A DNA stretch of 34,902 bases from Streptomyces fructofermentans. Lineage in GTDB: Bacteria > Actinomycetota > Actinomycetes > Streptomycetales > Streptomycetaceae. The translations under genes were made by a program, and so were the position numbers. Positions 30,994-34,902 of the stretch are shown here, in pieces; within the stretch, counting starts at the first letter, position 1, and each line of letters opens with the position of its first letter. The notes under the pieces were generated by a model. The model was not told the DNA's origin, made no database searches, and was given only the letters and a program-made list of their open reading frames with translations. Where the stretch lies: contig NZ_BMWD01000013.1 in the NCBI RefSeq assembly GCF_014651055.1, positions 44,055-78,956 on the forward strand, given 5' to 3'.

Positions 30994-32685
30994 TCAGAGC
31001 TTCGACAGCTCGTCCACCAGGTCGTCCAGCCCCAGCGAACCCTGCGACAGCGCCGCCATGTGCCAGGCCTTCGCGTCGAAGGCGTCGCCGTGCCGGCGGC
31101 GGGCGTTCTCGCGGCCCAGCAGCCAGGCGCGCTCGCCGAGCTTGTAGCCGATGGCCTGGCCGGGGATCGAGAGGTAGCGGGTCAGCTCGCTCTCCACGAA
31201 GTCCGCCGGGCGGCTGCTGTGGGCGCCGAAGAACTCCTGCGCCAGCTCCGGGGTCCACCGCCCGCCCGGGTGGAAGGGCGAGTCCGCGGGGATCTCCAGC
31301 TCCAGATGCATGCCGATGTCGACGATGACGCGGGCCGCGCGCATCATCTGGGCGTCCAGGTAGCCGAGGCGCTCCTCCGCGTCCTTGAGGTAGCCGAGCT
31401 CGTCCATCAGGCGCTCCGCGTACAGCGCCCAGCCCTCGCAGTTCGCGCTGACACCGCCGATGGTCGCCTGGTAGCGGGAGAGGTTCTCCGCGACGTGCGC
31501 CCACTGCGCGAGCTGGAGGTGGTGCCCGGGCACGCCCTCGTGGTACCAGGTCGACACGAGGTCGTACACCGGGAAGCGCGTGAGTCCCATGGTCGGCAGC
31601 CATGTGCACCCGGGGCGTGAGAAGTCCTCCGAGGGCGGTGTGTAGTAGGGGGCCGCCGCGCTGCCGGGCGGGGCGATCCGCGACTCCACCTTCCGTACCC
31701 GCTCGGCGAGTTCGAAGTGGGTGCCGTCCAACTCCTCGATGGCCCGGTCCATCAGGCCCTGGAGCCATGCGCGGACCTCGTCGACCCCCTCGATGTGCCG
31801 GCCGTGCTCGTCGAGGTGGGCGAGTGCCACCCACGGGGTCCCGGCGCCCGGGAGGACCTTCTCGGCCTCCTCGCGCATCTCGGCGAGCAGCCGGTGGTAC
31901 TCGGACCAGCCGTAGGCGTACGCCTCGTCCAGGTCGAGGTCCGTCCCGTTGAAATAGCGGGACCAGCGCGCGTACCGCTCACGCCCCACGGTGTCGGGAC
32001 CGCCCTCGATCGCGGGCGCGTACACGTCGCGCATCCAGTCGCGCAGCCCGGTGACCGCGGCGGTCGCCGCCCGGGCCGCCTCGTCGAGTCCGGCGCGCAG
32101 CGCGTCGGGTCCGGTCGACACGAAGTCCTCGAACCAGCCTCGGCCCGAACCGTCCGTGTCCGACCACTCGGTGAGCTGCTCGACGAACGTCGCGGTGGGG
32201 CGCGGGCCCGCGTGGAGCTTGCGCTCCAGGCCCAGGGAGAGCGAGGCGCGGTAGCCCTCGAACGCCGCGGGCACCGCCCGCAGCCGCTCGGCGATCGCGG
32301 CCCAGTCCTCGTCCGTCTCCGTGGGGGTCACGGTGAACACCTCGCGCACGGCGTGAGCCGCCGTGTGCATGTTGCCGACGGCCCGCAGGCCCTCGTCGGC
32401 GTCGTGCACGGCGAGTTCGGCGGTGAGCCGCTCGCGCAGCAGGCGTCCGCACCGGCGCTCGATGTCGCTGTCCGCGCCCGGCAGACGCTCCGCCTCGTCG
32501 AGCCGCGCGAGGGTCGCCCGCGCCAGCCGTGCGAGTGCTTCCTGACCGGCGGGCGAGGTGTCGGGCAGCTTGCTCGAACACTCCTTCACGCCGAGATACG
32601 TGCCGGTGATCGGGTCGAGGGCGATGAGCTCGTCGACATAGGCGTCGGCGACCTCGCGGGGCAGCACGTTCTTCGTCTCTGACAT
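30994..32685 (-). CDS. DUF885 family putative metallopeptidase
   Basis: A 563-residue largely helical protein. The zinc-type motif TWYHEGVPGHHLQLAQ holds His382 and Glu383 in an HExxxHH-like form that defines this family, followed by NCEGWALYAERLMDELG, which provides the third ligand region. FHPGGRWTPE and YLSIPGQAIGYKLG are further family hallmarks. There is no signal peptide, so it should be cytoplasmic. Family members are thought to be carboxypeptidase-like, but substrates are unknown. I chose ATG at 32685, with GAGG 8 bases upstream; the open frame to 33321 upstream is only the shadow of the Lrp gene. Confidence 0.88.
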   Translation of the reverse strand: MSETKNVLPREVADAYVDELIALDPITGTYLGVKECSSKLPDTSPAGQEALARLARATLARLDEAERLPGADSDIERRCGRLLRERLTAELAVHDADEGLRAVGNMHTAAHAVREVFTVTPTETDEDWAAIAERLRAVPAAFEGYRASLSLGLERKLHAGPRPTATFVEQLTEWSDTDGSGRGWFEDFVSTGPDALRAGLDEAARAATAAVTGLRDWMRDVYAPAIEGGPDTVGRERYARWSRYFNGTDLDLDEAYAYGWSEYHRLLAEMREEAEKVLPGAGTPWVALAHLDEHGRHIEGVDEVRAWLQGLMDRAIEELDGTHFELAERVRKVESRIAPPGSAAAPYYTPPSEDFSRPGCTWLPTMGLTRFPVYDLVSTWYHEGVPGHHLQLAQWAHVAENLSRYQATIGGVSANCEGWALYAERLMDELGYLKDAEERLGYLDAQMMRAARVIVDIGMHLELEIPADSPFHPGGRWTPELAQEFFGAHSSRPADFVESELTRYLSIPGQAIGYKLGERAWLLGRENARRRHGDAFDAKAWHMAALSQGSLGLDDLVDELSKL

Positions 32686-32717
32686 GCGGCCATCCTCATA
32701 CGGGGAGGTCGTGCGCG

Positions 32718-33290
32718 TCAGCCGGATTCCGCCGCGCCCGGGCCGGTGGCCGGACCCGCGCCCGCTGCCGGACCGTGCCCCGCGACCGGGCCCGCTCCCG
32801 CCGCCGCACCCGAGCGGGGGCCGGGCGGCAGCAGGGGGCCGCAGTCCCACTGCTGGAAGATCAGGCGGGTCTCGACGCGCGCCACCTCGCGGTGCGCGGT
32901 GAACTCGTCGAGGACGAGGCGCTGGAGGTCCGCCATGTCCGCGACCGCGACGTGCACGAGGTAGTCGTCCGGGCCCGTGAGGTGGAACACCGTGCGCGAT
33001 TCGGGCATCGCCCTGATCCGCTCCACGAACGGTCCGACCAGCTCCCGCCGGTGCGGCCGGACCTGCACGGACAGCAGGGCCTCCAGACCGCGCCCCAGCT
33101 TGGCCGGATCGAGCCGCAGCTGATGCCCGAGGATCACCCCGGACCTGCGCAGCCGGGTCACCCGGTCGAGACACGTGGAGGGCGCGACCCCGATCTGGGC
33201 CGCGAGGTCTCGGTAGGTGGTCCGGGCGTCGTTCTGCAGCAACCGCAGAAGACGGAGGTCCACCGGGTCCAGTACGACGGATTCGGCCAT
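32718..33290 (-). CDS. Lrp/AsnC-family regulator, divergent from cystathionine gamma-lyase
   Basis: A 190-residue regulator. The winged helix is at about 8-55 (LDPVDLRLLRLLQNDARTTY, then APSTCLDRVTRLRRSGVILG). The AsnC domain spans about 65-150, with FHLTGPDDYLVHVAVADMAD. An Ala/Gly/Pro tail of about 30 residues follows, not typical of the family and probably disordered. The ATG appears leaderless, with TACGTT 6 bases upstream. By layout it should regulate the divergent sulfur amino-acid enzyme. Confidence 0.88.
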   Translation of the reverse strand: MAESVVLDPVDLRLLRLLQNDARTTYRDLAAQIGVAPSTCLDRVTRLRRSGVILGHQLRLDPAKLGRGLEALLSVQVRPHRRELVGPFVERIRAMPESRTVFHLTGPDDYLVHVAVADMADLQRLVLDEFTAHREVARVETRLIFQQWDCGPLLPPGPRSGAAAGAGPVAGHGPAAGAGPATGPGAAESG

Positions 33291-33296
33291 GGGCCG

Positions 33297-33302
33297 AACG
33301 TA
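33297..33302 (-). promoter_or_regulatory. -10 box of the leaderless Lrp gene
   Basis: TACGTT on the minus strand lies exactly 6 bases before the ATG at 33290. Confidence 0.55.
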
Positions 33303-33349
33303 ACACGGGATTCTCCGCCAACGCCCCGCTCGGTGTTCAGGCTGTGGCC

Positions 33350-34603
33350 ATGGATTTCGGCAGCTTTGATGTGCACGCGATGAAGCGTGACCACGCAGAC
33401 GGAACCGGCCGGGTCGCGGGGCTCCGCGGCGGCGCGCCGAGGGCTCTGGCCACCGAGGCCGTACACGCCGGGCGGGACGACCTCGCCGGCCAGGGCCTGC
33501 ACGCCCCGCCGATCGACCTGTCCACGACCTACCCGTCGTACGACAGCCGGGGCGAGGCCGCCCGCATCGACGCCTTCGCCACGGACGGGGCCGAACCGGA
33601 CGGGCCGCCCGTCTACGCCCGGCTCGGGAACCCGACCGTCTCCCGTTTCGAGACGGCCCTCGCGCGGCTGGAGGGCACCGAGAGCGCGGTCGCCTTCGCC
33701 AGCGGCATGGCCGCGCTCAGCGCCGTCCTGCTCGTACGGAACTCCATGGGCCTGCGCCACGTCGTGGCCGTGCGGCCGCTGTACGGATGCAGCGACCACC
33801 TGCTGACCGCGGGGCTGCTCGGGTCCGAGGTGACCTGGGTGGACCCGGCGGGCATCGAGGCGGCCCTGCGGCCGGACACCGGACTGGTGCTGGTCGAGTC
33901 GCCCGCCAACCCGACTCTCGCGGAGATCGACCTGCGGGCCGTGGCGCACGCCTGCGGGAGCGTCCCGCTGCTGGTCGACAACACCTTCGCCACACCGGTG
34001 CTGCAGCGCCCCGCGGAGCAGGGCGCGCGGCTCGTGCTGCACAGCGCCACCAAGTACCTGGGCGGGCACGGCGACGTGATGGCGGGTGTCGTCGCCTGCG
34101 ACGAGGAGTTCGCGGGACGGCTGCGGCAGGTCCGGTTCGCCACGGGCGGTGTGCTGCACCCGCTCGCCGGCTACCTGCTGCTGCGCGGGCTGTCGACGCT
34201 GCCCGTACGGGTGCGCGCAGCCTCCGCGAACGCCGCCGAGCTGGTCGATCGGCTCGCCGCCGACCCCCGCGTGGCCCGCGTGCACTATCCCCGCATCGGC
34301 GGCGCGATGGTCGCCTTCGAGGTCGAGGGCGATCCGCACGCGGTGATCGCGGCCGTCCGCCTCGTCACGCCGGCGGTGAGTCTCGGCAGCGTCGACACCT
34401 TGATCCAGCATCCCGCGTCGATCAGCCACCGCATCGTGGACGCCGACGACCGCCGGGGGAGTGGCGTCGGCGACCGGCTGCTGCGGCTGTCGGTCGGCCT
34501 GGAGGACGTGGACGACCTCTGGGCCGACCTCGACCAGGCCCTGGAGGCGGGGCACGCGGCCGTGTCCGGCGAGGTCTCTCGCGAGGCCGTCGCGGAGCGG
34601 TAG
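33350..34603 (+). CDS. trans-sulfuration PLP enzyme, cystathionine gamma-lyase type
   Basis: A 417-residue Cys/Met-metabolism PLP-dependent enzyme. Lys235 in SATKYLGGHGDVMAG is the PLP-binding lysine. VYARLGNPTVSRFE, AFASGMAALSAVL and LVLVESPANPTLAEIDL are the other cofactor and substrate segments. The C-terminus has TPAVSLGSVDTLIQHPAS, then LRLSVGLEDVDDLWADL. It could be cystathionine gamma-lyase, methionine gamma-lyase or a gamma-synthase; the motifs alone do not separate these. I chose ATG at 33350; a GTG two codons upstream is possible. CAGGCT, a weak -10 box, lies 6 bases before the ATG. It is divergent from an Lrp regulator. Its stop codon lies in the first unit of a heptamer repeat. 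Confidence 0.88.
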   Translation: MDFGSFDVHAMKRDHADGTGRVAGLRGGAPRALATEAVHAGRDDLAGQGLHAPPIDLSTTYPSYDSRGEAARIDAFATDGAEPDGPPVYARLGNPTVSRFETALARLEGTESAVAFASGMAALSAVLLVRNSMGLRHVVAVRPLYGCSDHLLTAGLLGSEVTWVDPAGIEAALRPDTGLVLVESPANPTLAEIDLRAVAHACGSVPLLVDNTFATPVLQRPAEQGARLVLHSATKYLGGHGDVMAGVVACDEEFAGRLRQVRFATGGVLHPLAGYLLLRGLSTLPVRVRAASANAAELVDRLAADPRVARVHYPRIGGAMVAFEVEGDPHAVIAAVRLVTPAVSLGSVDTLIQHPASISHRIVDADDRRGSGVGDRLLRLSVGLEDVDDLWADLDQALEAGHAAVSGEVSREAVAER

Positions 34604-34647
34604 GCGGTAGGCGGGCGACGGTAGGCGGTAGGCGGTAGGCGGGCGGC
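34599..34647 (+). repeat. heptamer tandem repeat spanning the stop codon
   Basis: Seven units of 7 bases: GGTAGGC twice, GGGCGAC, GGTAGGC three times, GGGCGGC. The first unit supplies the TAG stop of the lyase gene. Because 7 is not a multiple of 3, the units place TAG in shifting frames. Confidence 0.9.
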
Positions 34648-34669
34648 GCCGGGGGCGGTGGCCGCCCGC
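34639..34669 (+). terminator. hairpin after the lyase gene
   Basis: GCGGGCGGC and GCCGCCCGC form a perfect 9-bp stem with a 13-base loop, 35 bases beyond the stop codon. It begins in the last repeat units. Confidence 0.5.
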
Positions 34670-34902
34670 GGGGGTGCTCGCTGAGGGCGGGCGTGCAAGT
34701 ACGGGCGGGTGTGGGCGCCGGGGCCACGGGGGTGTGCCGGTGTGCGACCCGCCCGTGCTGTCCGGGCCCGTGGTGAGCGGGACCGGTACGGCCACCGGTA
34801 CAGCCACCGGTACAGCCACCGGCGCGGGCTGCCGTGGCGGTTGCCGTGGCCGTCCGGGTCATGGTGCCGGATGCGGTGCGGGTCCGGGACCGCGGCGTGG
34901 GT
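34670..34902. other. terminal stretch without a convincing gene
   Basis: Apart from the 12-base repeat at 34782-34817 I see no supported feature. Open frames on the minus strand here run antisense through the lyase gene and have repeat-driven compositions. A gene could start beyond the window edge. Confidence 0.4.
34782..34817 (+). repeat. 12-base tandem repeat
   Basis: Three full units of ACCGGTACRGCC plus a partial fourth. Each unit contains the palindrome ACCGGT. Confidence 0.9.

Noticed and set aside
33158..34819. 553-codon minus-strand frame antisense to the lyase gene
   Set aside because: The plus-strand lyase has all family motifs; the antisense frame is a codon-bias shadow.
1..34902. 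Biosynthetic gene cluster, prophage, integrated element or CRISPR
   Set aside because: No synthase, integrase, transposase, phage structural gene, tRNA-linked attachment repeat or spaced repeat array was seen; codon use and GC are uniform.

Overview
The window is a stretch of a high-GC actinomycete chromosome, almost certainly Streptomyces or a close relative. It shows strong third-position G/C bias, frequent GTG and TTG starts, GGAG-type ribosome sites, many apparently leaderless genes, and actinomycete families (SpoIIE-type phosphatase with PAS, GAF and ATPase domains, XRE-cupin and Lrp regulators, and the Cgl0159-type aldolase known from Corynebacterium). I find 30 protein genes, no tRNA or rRNA, no CRISPR array, and no transposase or phage gene.

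Positions 1-10658 hold an inositol uptake and catabolism locus. On the minus strand, a sugar-type lipoprotein, a permease and a single-domain ATPase form an ABC importer, followed by an IolG-like NAD-dependent dehydrogenase. Divergently on the plus strand lie iolC, a Cgl0159-type aldolase, iolB and iolD, and then, past two hairpins, a GntR/UTRA regulator that is the likely IolR. The divergent promoter region carries a large near-perfect inverted repeat with a -35 hexamer in each arm. iolE and iolA are not in the window.

Positions 10775-19362 hold a PAS-PAS-GAF-SpoIIE-HATPase signalling protein, a Tat-exported GH3 glycosidase with a PA14 insert, a DedA membrane protein, a gamma-carbonic anhydrase-like hexapeptide protein divergent from a hexapeptide acyltransferase, and a DMT-family exporter. 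The exporter is divergent from an XRE-cupin regulator (19482-20054) across a cluster of GTTC/GAAC dyads.

Positions 20098-28885 hold housekeeping genes: a YbaK/EbsC deacylase, a two-domain VOC protein, a CoA-binding protein, a catalytically dead CysRS/MshC-like protein translationally coupled to a SixA-type phosphatase, a YigZ protein, and sbcD-sbcC.

Positions 29020-34603 contain two Lrp-family regulators, each divergent from a sulfur-metabolism gene: a rhodanese behind a potentially highly structured leader, and a cystathionine gamma-lyase-type enzyme. Between them lie an orphan Imm21-like protein and a DUF885 metallopeptidase-like protein. The last 300 bases are repeats with no convincing gene.

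The most interesting items are the CysRS-like pseudoenzyme paired with SixA, the rhodanese leader, the iol double promoter/operator, and the repeated 6-base spacing between a TANNNT box and the start codon. All functional calls come from reading motifs, without database searches.
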